Shown: positions 7,461 through 16,689, counted from the first letter of the stretch. The stretch: 64,000 nt of DNA from Merdimmobilis hominis (GCF_021109255.1 NZ_JAJODG010000002.1); one strand, 5' to 3'. Numbers and translations are program-made. Notes: generated by a model from the sequence alone, not told the origin.

Positions 7461-8807
7461 ATGAGTTTGACTGCATCCAAAAAAATTGACACCAATCTGA
7501 TGGAATTGGAGATCAGCGTTCCCGCCGAGGAATTCAAAGCGGCAGTGGATCGTTCTTACCGGAAAAATGCCCCTTCCATCACCATTCCCGGTTTCCGCAA
7601 GGGCAAAGCGCCCCGGCATATGATTGAGAAAATGTACGGTGAGGGCGTGTTCTTTGAGGACGCGGTCAACGAGCTGTACCCCTCCGCCTATGAGGCGGCC
7701 GCCAAAGAAGCAGGGATCACCCCTGTGGACCGTGCGGATATCGAGATCCTGGAAGTCGGCAAAGACGGCTTTTCCTTTAAAGCCACCGTCACTGTGAAGC
7801 CCGAGGTCGAGGTCGAGGGCTACAAGGGCATCGAGGCGGAAAAGGTTGAATACACCGTCACCGATGAGGATGTGGACGCGGAGATCGCAAAACTGCAGAA
7901 GAGAGCTGGCACTACCATCTCGGTAGAGGACCGTCCCGCTCAGATGGGCGACAATGTGGTCTTCGATTTTGAAGGATTCATCGACGGCGTCGCCTTTGAG
8001 GGCGGCAAAGGCGAGGAATTCCCCCTGACCCTGGGTTCCAACCAGTTCATCCCCGGCTTTGAGGAGCAGATTGCCGGCCATGCCATCGGCGAAGATTTTG
8101 ATGTAAACGTCTCCTTCCCTGAGAACTACCATGTGGACGAGCTCAAGGGCAAACCCGCAGTCTTCAAATGTAAAATTCACCAGATTAAAGCGGTGGAACT
8201 GCCCGAGCTGGACGACGAGTTCGCCAAGGATGTCAGCGAGTTTGAGACCCTGGAGGCCCTGAAAGCCGATCTGAAGTCCAAACTGCAGGAGAAGAAGGAC
8301 CTGGAAGCAAACGATGAGCTTGAGAACAAGCTGGTCGACGCGGTCATCGCCGGCATGAAGGCGGATATCCCCGCTTGCATGTACGAGCGGAAAATCGACG
8401 AAATGGTCCAGGATTTTGCCTACCGTCTGCAGATGCAGGGCCTGAACTTGGAGACTTACATGCAGTACACCGGCAGCACTGTCGAGAGCTTCCGTGAGAC
8501 CTTCAAGGAGCAGGCAGAGCATCAGGTGAAAGTCCGCCTGGCCCTGGAGAAGATCGCCGAGCTGGAGAACCTGACCGCTACTGAAGAGGACCTGGAGGAG
8601 CAGTTCAAAAAGGCTGCCGAAGTCTACGGCATGGAGCTGGAGAAGATCAAAGAGCTGCTGCCCGCCGACGAGATCTCCAAGGATATCGCAGTGAACAAGG
8701 CCATCGACTTTGTGCGGGAGAATGCGGTTGCCCCCAAAGCCAAGAAGAAGACCACCCGCAAATCCACTGCGAAGAAGGCAAAGGTAGAGGAAGAGGCTGC
8801 GGAATAA
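7461..8807 (+). CDS. tig: Trigger factor
   Basis: This 448-residue ribosome-bound chaperone and peptidyl-prolyl isomerase meets nascent chains at the exit tunnel. The ribosome-binding signature G-F-R-K-G-K-A-P is at about residues 44-51. The FKBP-like centre contains G-D-N-V-V-F-D-F-E-G-F-I-D-G. A long helical C-terminal arm follows, ending in a Lys/Thr/Ala-rich tail (KAKKKTTRKST) and an acidic end. AGGAGG lies 8 bp before the ATG. It leads the tig-clpP-clpX-lon quality-control block but has its own terminator. Codons resemble those of rplS, consistent with high expression. Confidence 0.96.
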   Translation: MSLTASKKIDTNLMELEISVPAEEFKAAVDRSYRKNAPSITIPGFRKGKAPRHMIEKMYGEGVFFEDAVNELYPSAYEAAAKEAGITPVDRADIEILEVGKDGFSFKATVTVKPEVEVEGYKGIEAEKVEYTVTDEDVDAEIAKLQKRAGTTISVEDRPAQMGDNVVFDFEGFIDGVAFEGGKGEEFPLTLGSNQFIPGFEEQIAGHAIGEDFDVNVSFPENYHVDELKGKPAVFKCKIHQIKAVELPELDDEFAKDVSEFETLEALKADLKSKLQEKKDLEANDELENKLVDAVIAGMKADIPACMYERKIDEMVQDFAYRLQMQGLNLETYMQYTGSTVESFRETFKEQAEHQVKVRLALEKIAELENLTATEEDLEEQFKKAAEVYGMELEKIKELLPADEISKDIAVNKAIDFVRENAVAPKAKKKTTRKSTAKKAKVEEEAAE

Positions 8808-8850
8808 TCCCCGCGCTTTAGAACATACACATAATTGCTGCGGCTGCTAC

Positions 8851-8883
8851 ATAGACAGTGGGTTCCACTGTCTATTGCCTTTT
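8851..8883 (+). terminator. Intrinsic terminator after tig
   Basis: ATAGACAGTGG pairs with CCACTGTCTAT (3-nt loop), followed by TGCCTTTT. A second perfect hairpin without a T-run, CCCGAGGGG/CCCCTCGGG at 8891-8916, lies just before the clpP ribosome site. Confidence 0.75.
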
Positions 8884-8945
8884 GGGCGGTCCCGAGGGGA
8901 AAATCCTCCCCTCGGGGAAAACACTAGAATATGGAGGTATCATCT

Positions 8946-9536
8946 ATGAGCCTTGTGCCAATGGTCGTAGAGCAGACCAGCCGGGGGGAGCGTTCCTATG
9001 ACATCTACTCCCGCCTTCTCAACGACAGAATTATCATGCTTTGTGATGAGGTCAACGATGTGACCGCAAGCCTGGTGGTCGCGCAGCTGCTTTATCTGGA
9101 GGGGCAGGACCCCGAGAAGGACATCAATTTGTATATCAACAGCCCCGGCGGCTCGGTGACCGCAGGTATGGCCATCTACGACACTATGCAGTACATCAAG
9201 TGCGATGTTTCCACTGTGTGCATCGGTATGGCCGCGTCCATGGGCGCGTTCCTCCTCTCTTCCGGCTGCCCCGGAAAGCGGTACGCACTGCCCAACAGCG
9301 AAATTATGATTCATCAGCCCTTGGGCGGGATGCAGGGCCAGGCTTCGGATATCAAAATCCACGCCGACCACATCCTGCGCACCCGGGACACCTTAAACCG
9401 CTTGCTGTCCCAGCAGACCGGCCGCCCCTTGGCGGAGATCGAGCGGGACACCGACCGGGATAACTTTATGACCGCCCAGCAGGCCTGCGATTACGGTTTG
9501 GTGGACAAGGTCATGGTCAAACACGGCGAACAATAA
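8946..9536 (+). CDS. clpP: ATP-dependent Clp protease proteolytic subunit
   Basis: This 196-residue serine peptidase forms the tetradecameric chamber fed by ClpX. The catalytic serine lies in G-M-A-A-S-M-G-A, the histidine in I-M-I-H-Q-P-L-G-G and the aspartate in the D-R-D-N-F-M-T segment. The start ATG at 8946 is 7 bp after GGAGGT; an in-frame ATG at 8931 overlaps that site. It is 71 bp upstream of clpX, the usual pairing. No CtsR or CIRCE operator was seen upstream. Confidence 0.96.
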   Translation: MSLVPMVVEQTSRGERSYDIYSRLLNDRIIMLCDEVNDVTASLVVAQLLYLEGQDPEKDINLYINSPGGSVTAGMAIYDTMQYIKCDVSTVCIGMAASMGAFLLSSGCPGKRYALPNSEIMIHQPLGGMQGQASDIKIHADHILRTRDTLNRLLSQQTGRPLAEIERDTDRDNFMTAQQACDYGLVDKVMVKHGEQ

Positions 9537-9607
9537 ATCGGGAATTGGGGGCAGTGGACAACCGCCCCCAATTTTGTCCATCTTCCGAAGAAGTACGGAG
9601 GTACCCT

Positions 9608-10927
9608 ATGGCAAAAAATGATGAAATGAAAACGCTGCGCTGCTCCTTCTGTGGAAAGACCCAGGATCAAGTTAGCCGGATGATCGCCGGCCCGGGGGTC
9701 TGCATCTGCAACGAGTGCGTGGAGTTGTGCGAAAGCATCTTGATGGATGAGGGTGCAGCTCCCCGGCAAAAAAACAGGGCGGCTAAGGAAGAGGCGGAGG
9801 TCACCATCCCCAAACCCCGGGAGATCAAAGAAATCCTGGACGAGTATGTCATCGGGCAGGACACTGCTAAGATGGCCCTTTCGGTGGCGGTGTACAACCA
9901 CTATAAGCGCATCTATTACGGCAAATCGGATGATGTGGAACTGACCAAATCCAACATCCTTCTTTTGGGCCCCACCGGCGTGGGCAAGACCATGCTGGCC
10001 CAGACCCTGGCCAAGGTGCTGGGGGTGCCCTTTGCCATCGCCGATGCAACTACCCTCACCGAGGCAGGATATGTGGGCGAGGATGTGGAAAACATCCTCC
10101 TCAAGTTGATCCAGGCTGCGGATTACGATGTGGAGCGGGCCCAGCGTGGCATCATCTACATCGATGAGATCGACAAGATCACCCGCAAGAGTGAAAACCC
10201 CTCCATCACCCGGGACGTCAGCGGCGAAGGGGTGCAGCAAGCCCTGCTGAAAATCCTGGAGGGAACGGTGTCCAACGTGCCGCCCCAAGGCGGGCGCAAA
10301 CACCCCCAGCAGGAGTTTATCCACATCGACACCACCAACATCCTCTTCATCTGCGGCGGCGCCTTCGAGGGGATCGAGAAAATCATCGAGAAACGGGTCG
10401 CAACCTCCAGCATGGGCTTCGGCTCGACGGTGAAGGCCTCCCGGGACAAAGAGCGGGATGAGCTGCTTAAGGAACTGGTCCCCCATGACCTGGTCAAGTT
10501 TGGCATCATCCCCGAGTTGGTGGGACGTCTGCCCATTGTGACCACCCTTTCCAACCTGGATGAGGAAGCACTGACCCGGATCTTGGTGGAGCCCAAAAAC
10601 TCCATCCTCAAACAGTATAAAAAATTGTTTGAACTGGACAACATCGAGCTGGTGTTCCAGGAGGACGCTCTGCGTGCGGTGGCGGAAAAGGCCATTGAGC
10701 GCAAAACCGGCGCCCGGGGCCTGCGTTCTATCATGGAGGAAACCCTGGGGGATTTGATGTTCACCGCCCCGTCGGATTACACCATCGAGCGGATTGAAAT
10801 CACCCGGGAGTGTGTGGAGGGAACCGGCGAGCCGGTGATTATCCGGGATGAAAACCGCTCCCCTTTTAACATCCAGCTGAGCGCTTCCAAGCGCCAGCGG
10901 CTGGGACGGGATACTGCATCCAGCTAA
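9608..10927 (+). CDS. clpX: ATP-dependent Clp protease ATPase subunit ClpX
   Basis: This 439-residue AAA+ unfoldase delivers substrates to ClpP. The N-terminal zinc finger is visible as R-C-S-F-C-G-K and I-C-N-E-C-V (C-x2-C, twice). The Walker A is G-P-T-G-V-G-K-T, Walker B is I-I-Y-I-D-E-I-D-K, and sensor and arginine-finger regions follow (V-G-R-L-P-I). The start at 9608 is 7 bp behind GGAGGT; a longer frame from 9545 covers the intergenic spacer and lacks a ribosome site. The terminator-like hairpin at 10986 ends the clpP-clpX unit. Confidence 0.97.
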   Translation: MAKNDEMKTLRCSFCGKTQDQVSRMIAGPGVCICNECVELCESILMDEGAAPRQKNRAAKEEAEVTIPKPREIKEILDEYVIGQDTAKMALSVAVYNHYKRIYYGKSDDVELTKSNILLLGPTGVGKTMLAQTLAKVLGVPFAIADATTLTEAGYVGEDVENILLKLIQAADYDVERAQRGIIYIDEIDKITRKSENPSITRDVSGEGVQQALLKILEGTVSNVPPQGGRKHPQQEFIHIDTTNILFICGGAFEGIEKIIEKRVATSSMGFGSTVKASRDKERDELLKELVPHDLVKFGIIPELVGRLPIVTTLSNLDEEALTRILVEPKNSILKQYKKLFELDNIELVFQEDALRAVAEKAIERKTGARGLRSIMEETLGDLMFTAPSDYTIERIEITRECVEGTGEPVIIRDENRSPFNIQLSASKRQRLGRDTASS

Positions 10928-10985
10928 AGGAAGCTGCAAGCGGAAAACGCATAAAAAGTTGTCTATCGTACCAATATAGAGGTGT

Positions 10986-11014
10986 AAAGCCGCCGATACA
11001 ATCGGCGGCTTTCC
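10986..11014. terminator. Hairpin terminator after clpX
   Basis: AAAGCCGCCGAT pairs with ATCGGCGGCTTT around ACA. The T-run is short, so efficiency is uncertain. Confidence 0.6.
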
Positions 11015-11209
11015 CTGTAGAAGGGGCAGAAACCGGCCATAACATCCCGGGGAAGAGATGCTCCTCCTGGGCGAGGAGTTTTGCAGACGGGGCATAATCC
11101 GGCCCCTGGTTTTCCCCTTGTGGAGGCGCCCGCCGGGTTATCTGTTTCTGCCGCGGAATCCCGCCGGTGGGGAAGGGGAGGGGAAGCGGTTCCCCCCTTC
11201 ATTTTTTTG
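11015..11209. other. Folded intergenic element and terminator between clpX and lon
   Basis: The 402-bp clpX-lon gap holds no credible gene. GGCAGAAAC (11025-11033) pairs with GTTTCTGCC (11144-11152), and inside it ATAAC pairs with GTTAT and CCGG with CCGG. The enclosed part has hairpins CTCCTC/GAGGAG (about 11061-11077) and GGGGC/GCCCC (about 11089-11106). A GC-rich stem at 11172-11200 followed by ATTTTTTTG looks like an intrinsic terminator just before the lon promoter. Either a small RNA or a palindromic repeat would explain this. I see no convincing promoter for it. Confidence 0.45.
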
Positions 11210-11234
11210 AAACAGATTGGCAAAAGAATGCCCC

Positions 11235-11263
11235 TTGCTTTTATTGGAGTTTTTCGATATACT
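11235..11263 (+). promoter_or_regulatory. Promoter of lon
   Basis: TTGCTT (11235-11240), a 17-bp spacer and TATACT (11258-11263), about 65 bp before the lon start. Confidence 0.65.
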
Positions 11264-11329
11264 TGAATGACAAAAACATGCGTTTTTCTGCCAATTGGCG
11301 GAATGCCGATAGATAGGGAGGTTACAACA

Positions 11330-13741
11330 ATGCATGAAATTAACAACCGACCTGAACCGATTGTTCTTCCCCTGCTGGCCATGCGGGGGCTGGTGCTGTT
11401 CCCTAAAATGGTTCTGCACTTTGAGGTGGGCAGGGAAAAATCCATCAAAGCCCTGCAAGATGTAATGGAAAAAGACCGCCGCATTTTTTTGGTGACCCAA
11501 AAGGATGTCCGGGTGGAAGACCCCGACGAGCGCGCCCTTTTCCATGTGGGCGTTGTCGCGGAGGTGAAACAGATTGTCAAATCCGGCAGCGGCAACAACC
11601 TGCGGGTTCTGGTGGAGGGGCTGTATCGGGCCAAGCTCCGCCATTTGGTGGACACTGAGCCCTATTACACCGCCGAGACTCTGGAGTTCCCCCTTCGGGA
11701 GGCCCGGCCGTCGGAACTGAACACCTGCGACGCGCTGATGCGCACAGTCAAGGACTTGTTTGAAGAATACTGTTCCCTTTCCCCCAAGATGCCCAAGGAC
11801 ATGGTGATCAATGCCCTGATCTCTGAGGACCCCCACTATGTGGCGGAATACATCGCCGCCAACATCCCCCTGCGGATCGAGGAGAAACAGGAGATCCTCA
11901 TCGCCACCAGCCCGGTCAAACGGCTGGAACTGCTGGCTTCCTATTTGGAGAGTGAGAACGACATCCTCAGCCTGGAAAAGGACATCTACGACCGGGTCAA
12001 GGAGTCCATCGACAAAAACCAGCGGGAATACTACCTGCGGGAGCAGATGCGTGTCATCCAGGAGGAACTGGGGGAGAGCGACAACCCGGTGGACGAGGCC
12101 CAGCAGTACTTTGAGAAGATCGACCAGCTGGCCCTCCCCGATGAGGCGCGGGAAAAGCTGTATAAAGAGGCTGACCGGCTGATGAAGCTGCCCTCCAACT
12201 CCCACGAGGGCGGGGTGATCCGGGGCTACCTGGACACCTGCCTGGAGCTGCCCTGGAACAAATCCACCAAGGATAAAATCGACCTGCAAAAGGCAGAAAA
12301 GCTGCTGGATAAGGAGCATTATGGCCTACAGAGGGTCAAGGAGCGCATCTTGGAGGTGCTGGCCACCCGCGCCTTGGCGCCGGATATCAAGGGCCAGATC
12401 ATCTGCCTGGTGGGCCCTCCTGGCGTGGGCAAGACCTCTATCGCCCGCTCCATTGCCAAGGCCATGGGGCGCAAATACGTGCGCATCTCCCTGGGCGGCG
12501 TGCGGGATGAATCGGATATCCGGGGCCATCGCAAGACCTACATCGGCGCCATGCCCGGCCGGATCATCAACGCCATCAAGCTGGCGGGGAGCAACAACCC
12601 CCTGATGCTGCTGGACGAGGTGGACAAAATGGGCAACGACTTCCGCGGCGACCCCTCCTCAGCTATGCTGGAGGTGCTGGACTCAGAGCAGAACTTTGCC
12701 TTCCGCGACCATTATATTGAAATCCCCTTCGACCTGTCGGAGGTGTTTTTCATCGCCACAGCCAACGACCTGAGCACCATCCCCGCACCCCTGTTGGACC
12801 GGATGGACGTCATCGAACTGCCCAGCTACACCCGGGAGGAGAAATTCCAGATCGCCAAGCGCCACCTGTTGGCCAAACAGATGAAAAAACACGGCCTCAC
12901 TGCCAAGACCTTCCGCTTGGCCGACGATGCCATCTACGGCCTCATCGACTTCTACACCCGGGAATCCGGGGTGCGCAAGCTGGAACGGGAGATCGGTGCC
13001 CTCTGCCGCAAAGCGGACCGGGAAATTGTGGGCAAAGGCGCTTCCCGTGTGGTGATCACCGGGGCGAGCCTGTACGATTACCTGGGGCCCAAGCGGTTCC
13101 GGCCGGACGAGCCCGCCGAACGGGATGAGATCGGCCTGGTCAACGGCCTGGCCTGGACCTCCGTAGGGGGCGAGATGCTCCAGGTGGAGGTGGCTGTCAT
13201 GGAAGGTTCCGGAAAGGTGGAGCTGACCGGCTCCCTGGGCGATGTGATGAAGGAATCGGCCAAGGCAGCCATCAGCTATATCCGCAGCAGGGCCCAGGAA
13301 TATGGCATCGACCCCAATTTTTATAAGAACAAAGACATCCACATCCATCTGCCCGAGGGCGCTGTGCCCAAGGACGGCCCCTCCGCCGGGGTTACCCTGA
13401 CCACCGCTTTGGTTTCCGCCCTCACCGGCACCCCGGTCCGCCGGGATGTGGCTATGACCGGCGAGATCACCCTCCGCGGCCGGGTCCTGGCCATTGGCGG
13501 GCTACGGGAAAAGACCATGGCGGCCTACCGGGCTGGGATCAAGACCGTCTTGATTCCCAAGGAGAACCTGCCCGACCTCTATGAGGTGGATCCGGTGGTG
13601 AAGGAAGCCATCCGCTTTATCCCCGCCGACCATGTGGAGACGGTGCTCCAAACCGCCCTCTGCCCCCGGGAAGAGGGGAAAGAGATCCACGCGGTGCTGA
13701 AAAAAGCGCCTGCCAAACCGGAGGCCGTTTTGGCCCAGTGA
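11330..13741 (+). CDS. lon: ATP-dependent protease Lon
   Basis: This 803-residue homohexameric protease degrades damaged and regulatory proteins. The N-terminal LON domain begins with P-L-L-A-M-R-G-L-V-L-F-P. The AAA+ module has Walker A G-P-P-G-V-G-K-T-S. The C-terminal protease has the catalytic Ser in P-K-D-G-P-S-A-G-V-T and the Lys in L-R-E-K-T-M-A-A. I chose the ATG at 11330, with GGGAGGTT about 10 bp upstream, over a frame opening at 11267 that starts inside the leader. The next gene, engB, begins 19 bp after the stop, as in Bacillus and many clostridia. Confidence 0.96.
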   Translation: MHEINNRPEPIVLPLLAMRGLVLFPKMVLHFEVGREKSIKALQDVMEKDRRIFLVTQKDVRVEDPDERALFHVGVVAEVKQIVKSGSGNNLRVLVEGLYRAKLRHLVDTEPYYTAETLEFPLREARPSELNTCDALMRTVKDLFEEYCSLSPKMPKDMVINALISEDPHYVAEYIAANIPLRIEEKQEILIATSPVKRLELLASYLESENDILSLEKDIYDRVKESIDKNQREYYLREQMRVIQEELGESDNPVDEAQQYFEKIDQLALPDEAREKLYKEADRLMKLPSNSHEGGVIRGYLDTCLELPWNKSTKDKIDLQKAEKLLDKEHYGLQRVKERILEVLATRALAPDIKGQIICLVGPPGVGKTSIARSIAKAMGRKYVRISLGGVRDESDIRGHRKTYIGAMPGRIINAIKLAGSNNPLMLLDEVDKMGNDFRGDPSSAMLEVLDSEQNFAFRDHYIEIPFDLSEVFFIATANDLSTIPAPLLDRMDVIELPSYTREEKFQIAKRHLLAKQMKKHGLTAKTFRLADDAIYGLIDFYTRESGVRKLEREIGALCRKADREIVGKGASRVVITGASLYDYLGPKRFRPDEPAERDEIGLVNGLAWTSVGGEMLQVEVAVMEGSGKVELTGSLGDVMKESAKAAISYIRSRAQEYGIDPNFYKNKDIHIHLPEGAVPKDGPSAGVTLTTALVSALTGTPVRRDVAMTGEITLRGRVLAIGGLREKTMAAYRAGIKTVLIPKENLPDLYEVDPVVKEAIRFIPADHVETVLQTALCPREEGKEIHAVLKKAPAKPEAVLAQ

Positions 13742-13760
13742 TGGGAAAAAGGAGAAGGAC

Positions 13761-14378
13761 ATGAATTTTCACAACATCGCGTTTGAGTCCTCCTATGGGC
13801 GGTTCGACCAGCTGCCCCCGTCCGACGTGGCGGAGATCGCCTTTGCCGGGCGGTCCAATGTGGGCAAATCCTCGATGATCAACAAGATATTCAACCGCAA
13901 GCAGCTGGCCCGGGTCAGCGCCATGCCTGGAAAGACGGTGACCATCAACTTTTTTCGGCTGGAAAACGTCCGCTTTGCCGACCTGCCAGGCTACGGTTAC
14001 GCCAAGGTGGCAAAAAGTGAGAAGCAGCGCTGGGCCCAGCTGATTGAGGGGTATTTTAACGACGGCCGCAACATCCAGCTGGTGTTCCAGCTGGTGGATA
14101 TGCGCCACCCTCCCACCGCCGACGATTTGCAGATGATCGACTACCTCATTGAGCACGAATTCCCCTTTGTGGTGGTGCTGACCAAGCGGGACAAGCTCTC
14201 CAAAAAGCAGCAGGCCGACCGGCTGGCCGCTTTGCAGCAGGAGATCCCCTATGCGGATCAAATCACCATGATCCCCTTTTCCGCCGAGACCGGGGAAGGG
14301 GTGGAGGAGATCCGGTCGATTATTGAAGAAATCGCGGCCCAGGACCCCGGCGAAGAGGAGGAACCCCCGCAAGAGTAG
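13761..14378 (+). CDS. engB: Ribosome biogenesis GTPase EngB/YsxC (YihA)
   Basis: This 205-residue GTPase is required for 50S subunit assembly. G1 is G-R-S-N-V-G-K-S-S, the switch includes P-G-K-T, G3 is D-L-P-G-Y-G-Y-A and G4 is T-K-R-D-K. AAAAGGAGAAGG lies before the ATG. It follows lon in a probable two-gene operon. The C terminus carries an acidic tail, EEEEPPQE. Confidence 0.95.
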   Translation: MNFHNIAFESSYGRFDQLPPSDVAEIAFAGRSNVGKSSMINKIFNRKQLARVSAMPGKTVTINFFRLENVRFADLPGYGYAKVAKSEKQRWAQLIEGYFNDGRNIQLVFQLVDMRHPPTADDLQMIDYLIEHEFPFVVVLTKRDKLSKKQQADRLAALQQEIPYADQITMIPFSAETGEGVEEIRSIIEEIAAQDPGEEEEPPQE

Positions 14379-14430
14379 CGTTTCCCGCAAAAAAAGGGCG
14401 GCAATTCATGGAAAAACTGCAAAAAAGGTC

Positions 14431-14459
14431 TTTACTTTTATGCGTTAAAATGTTAAACT
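14431..14459 (+). promoter_or_regulatory. Promoter of yerC-methyltransferase-hslO
   Basis: TTTACT (14431-14436), a 17-bp spacer and TAAACT (14454-14459), 31 bp before the first start codon. Confidence 0.6.
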
Positions 14460-14490
14460 GTCCTTAGTATCAAGTCGGGAGGATAAATCT

Positions 14491-14790
14491 ATGAATTCTA
14501 AGTTGAAGGAGCTCGAAGTCGAGAACCTGTTTGAGGCCATTCTCTGCCTGGAAAACATGGAAGAATGCTATAATTTCTTTGAGGACCTCTGCACCGTCAC
14601 CGAGCTCAAGGCCCTTTCTCAGCGGTTCCAAGTGGCCAAAATGCTGGATTCCGGCAAGGTGTACAGCGACATCGTGGCCACCACGGGGGCCAGCACCGCC
14701 ACCATCAGCCGGGTCAACCGTTCCCTCAATTACGGGTGCGACGGCTATCGGGTGCTGTTCGACCGGCTCAAGGAAAAGGGTAAACTGTAA
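14491..14790 (+). CDS. YerC/YecD family TrpR-like DNA-binding protein
   Basis: This 99-residue protein is almost entirely a TrpR-like helix-turn-helix. Landmarks are F-F-E-D-L-C-T-V-T-E-L, L-S-Q-R-F-Q-V-A-K-M-L and G-A-S-T-A-T-I-S-R-V-N-R-S-L. The last stretch is the recognition helix. Targets of YerC proteins are mostly unknown. GGGAGG lies upstream of the ATG. Its stop overlaps the methyltransferase start (TAATG), so both are co-translated, which hints that it may regulate its own operon. Confidence 0.88.
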   Translation: MNSKLKELEVENLFEAILCLENMEECYNFFEDLCTVTELKALSQRFQVAKMLDSGKVYSDIVATTGASTATISRVNRSLNYGCDGYRVLFDRLKEKGKL

Positions 14791-15536
14791 TGCCGTACAA
14801 TGCCTTTGCCGCTTTTTATGACAGCTTGACGGGAAACGTTTCCTATGGGGAGCGGGCGGCGTATTTTGACCAAATTATCAAACAATATCAGGAGGGGCCC
14901 GGGCTTTTGCTGGACCTGGCCTGCGGAACAGGCAGCTTGTCATTGGAGCTCGCCGCCCTTGGCTATGACGTCATCGGGGTGGACGGTTCGGCGGACATGC
15001 TGTCTGTTGCTCTGCAAAAGGCCGCCCAGCAGGAGCAGGAGGTGCTGTTTCTCTGCCAGGATATGACCCGGCTGGACCTGTATGGCACCATTGACGTGGC
15101 CGTCTGCGCCCTGGACAGCATTAACCACCTGACCGATCCCCGGCGGGTGCAGCGGGTGTTTTCCAAAGTCTCGCTGTTTTTGAACCCGGGCGGGCTGTTC
15201 CTCTTCGACGTCAACTCCCCCTATAAGCACCGTCAGGTACTGGGCAACAACACCTTTGTCTACGACGAGGAGAAGGTGTTCTGCGTCTGGCAGAACGCCT
15301 TGGAGGAGGAGACTGACACCGTCACCATCCGCCTGGATTTCTTTGAAAAAGAAGAGGATGGCTCCTACCAGCGCAGCGGGGAGGAGTTCCGGGAGCGCGC
15401 CTACAGCCGGGAAGAGCTGGACCGGATGCTGGATGCGGCTGGCTTCCAGGTGGAGGCCATCTACCAAGGGGACACCTTTGACCCGCCCACCGCCACCAGC
15501 GAGCGGCTGGTGTATGTGGCGCGCAAGATCAGATAG
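14790..15536 (+). CDS. Class I SAM-dependent methyltransferase
   Basis: This 248-residue methyltransferase has the SAM-binding glycine loop L-D-L-A-C-G-T-G-S-L and the acidic end of strand 2 in G-V-D-G-S. The third motif is C-A-L-D-S-I-N-H-L. It begins with Y-N-A-F-A-A-F-Y-D-S-L, typical of a conserved clostridial group found beside hslO. The substrate is unknown. The start overlaps the yerC stop by one base, and the stop is 19 bp before hslO. Confidence 0.88.
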   Translation: MPYNAFAAFYDSLTGNVSYGERAAYFDQIIKQYQEGPGLLLDLACGTGSLSLELAALGYDVIGVDGSADMLSVALQKAAQQEQEVLFLCQDMTRLDLYGTIDVAVCALDSINHLTDPRRVQRVFSKVSLFLNPGGLFLFDVNSPYKHRQVLGNNTFVYDEEKVFCVWQNALEEETDTVTIRLDFFEKEEDGSYQRSGEEFRERAYSREELDRMLDAAGFQVEAIYQGDTFDPPTATSERLVYVARKIR

Positions 15537-15555
15537 AATGGGAGATACAAACACT

Positions 15556-16434
15556 ATGGGAAAATTGGTTCGCACCATCTCCGCCGACGGCGGGGTCATC
15601 TGCATCGCTGTGGACACCACCGATATGGTGGGCCGCGCGGAACAAATTCACAAAACCTCTGCCACCGTCACCGCAGCGCTGGGGCGGCTTTTGACCGCTG
15701 CCTCCATCATGGGCTGCACCCTGAAAGGGAAAGAGGATTCGGTCACCCTGCGCCTGGCGGGCAACGGCCCGGTAGGGTCGGTGATCGCTGTTTCGGACAG
15801 CGAGGGCAATGCCCGTGGCTATGTGACCAATCCGGTGGTAGAAATCCCCCTCAACCAATACGGCAAGTTGGATGTGGCCGGCGCTGTGGGCAAGGAGGGG
15901 TATCTCTCGGTCATCCGGGACACCGGGATGAAGGATCCGTATATCGGCCATTCCCCTATTGTATCTGGGGAGATCGCCGAGGACATCACCTATTACTATG
16001 CCGTCAGCGAACAAATTCCCACCGTTTGCGGGTTGGGGGTGCTGGTCAATACCGACCTGACCGTTTTGGCGGCAGGTGGGTACCTGGTGCAGCTCTTGCC
16101 CGGCGCAGGGGAGGACACCATCGACCGGTTGGAGGAGAATATCAACGGGATGAAATCGGTCACCCAGATGCTCACCGATGGCCTCAGCCCCCAGGATATC
16201 GCTTTTTTAGCTCTCAAGGGATTTGATCCCCAGGTGCTGGATGAAACTACAGTGGAATACCGCTGTAACTGTTCCCGGGACCGGATGGAACGGGCGCTTA
16301 TCAGTTTGGGCAGGGAAGAACTCCTCCGCTTGGCACAGGAACAGGAGGACACCGAGATGGTCTGCCATTTCTGTGGGCAGAAGCACCATTTCTCCAGCCG
16401 GGAACTCCGAGCGCTGGCGGGGGAGAAGGAATAG
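15556..16434 (+). CDS. hslO: 33-kDa redox-regulated chaperone Hsp33
   Basis: This 292-residue chaperone is activated by oxidation, when its zinc is released and disulfides form. The zinc site is complete: C-N-C about 55 residues from the end and C-H-F-C-G near the C terminus. The N-terminal region V-R-T-I-S-A-D-G-G-V and the segment G-R-L-L-T-A-A-S-I-M-G are typical. The ATG at 15556 has GGGAGAT 9 bp upstream; an in-frame ATG at 15538 overlaps that site. It ends the yerC operon, before the tRNA cluster promoter. Confidence 0.95.
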   Translation: MGKLVRTISADGGVICIAVDTTDMVGRAEQIHKTSATVTAALGRLLTAASIMGCTLKGKEDSVTLRLAGNGPVGSVIAVSDSEGNARGYVTNPVVEIPLNQYGKLDVAGAVGKEGYLSVIRDTGMKDPYIGHSPIVSGEIAEDITYYYAVSEQIPTVCGLGVLVNTDLTVLAAGGYLVQLLPGAGEDTIDRLEENINGMKSVTQMLTDGLSPQDIAFLALKGFDPQVLDETTVEYRCNCSRDRMERALISLGREELLRLAQEQEDTEMVCHFCGQKHHFSSRELRALAGEKE

Positions 16435-16539
16435 CCTTCCCCCTGGCCGTCAATTGCCTAGAAATGGCATTCTGCCGCGGTTTTGCGCCTTCTTTCTTTG
16501 CAGAACCGAAAAAGATTCGAAATTTTTCCAAAAAAGGTG

Positions 16540-16568
16540 TTGACTTTTCACACTAGCCGTAGTATAAT
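16540..16568 (+). promoter_or_regulatory. Strong promoter of the tRNA cluster
   Basis: TTGACT (16540-16545), a 17-bp spacer and TATAAT (16563-16568), about 45 bp before tRNA-Val. It is among the closest to consensus in the window. Confidence 0.85.
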
Positions 16569-16613
16569 AAATTTCGTCGTCAGGGAAGAACAAAGCCTTC
16601 CACGATGAAAAGT

Positions 16614-16689
16614 GGGAGCATAGCTCAGCTGGGAGAGCATCTGCCTTACAAGCAGAGGGTCACAGGTTCGAGCCCTGTTGTTCCCACCA
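16614..16689 (+). tRNA. tRNA-Val (UAC)
   Basis: Cloverleaf with acceptor GGGAGCA/TGTTCCC, anticodon loop CTTACAA and T loop TTCGAGC. The CCA end is encoded. First gene of the cluster. Confidence 0.96.

Noticed and set aside
8808..8945. CtsR or CIRCE operator upstream of clpP
   Set aside because: I looked for the heptad direct repeats of CtsR and the inverted repeat of CIRCE and saw neither.
9491..11095. A 534-codon reverse-strand frame across clpX
   Set aside because: It is antisense to a clear ClpX gene, with a low-complexity composition and no recognisable domain.
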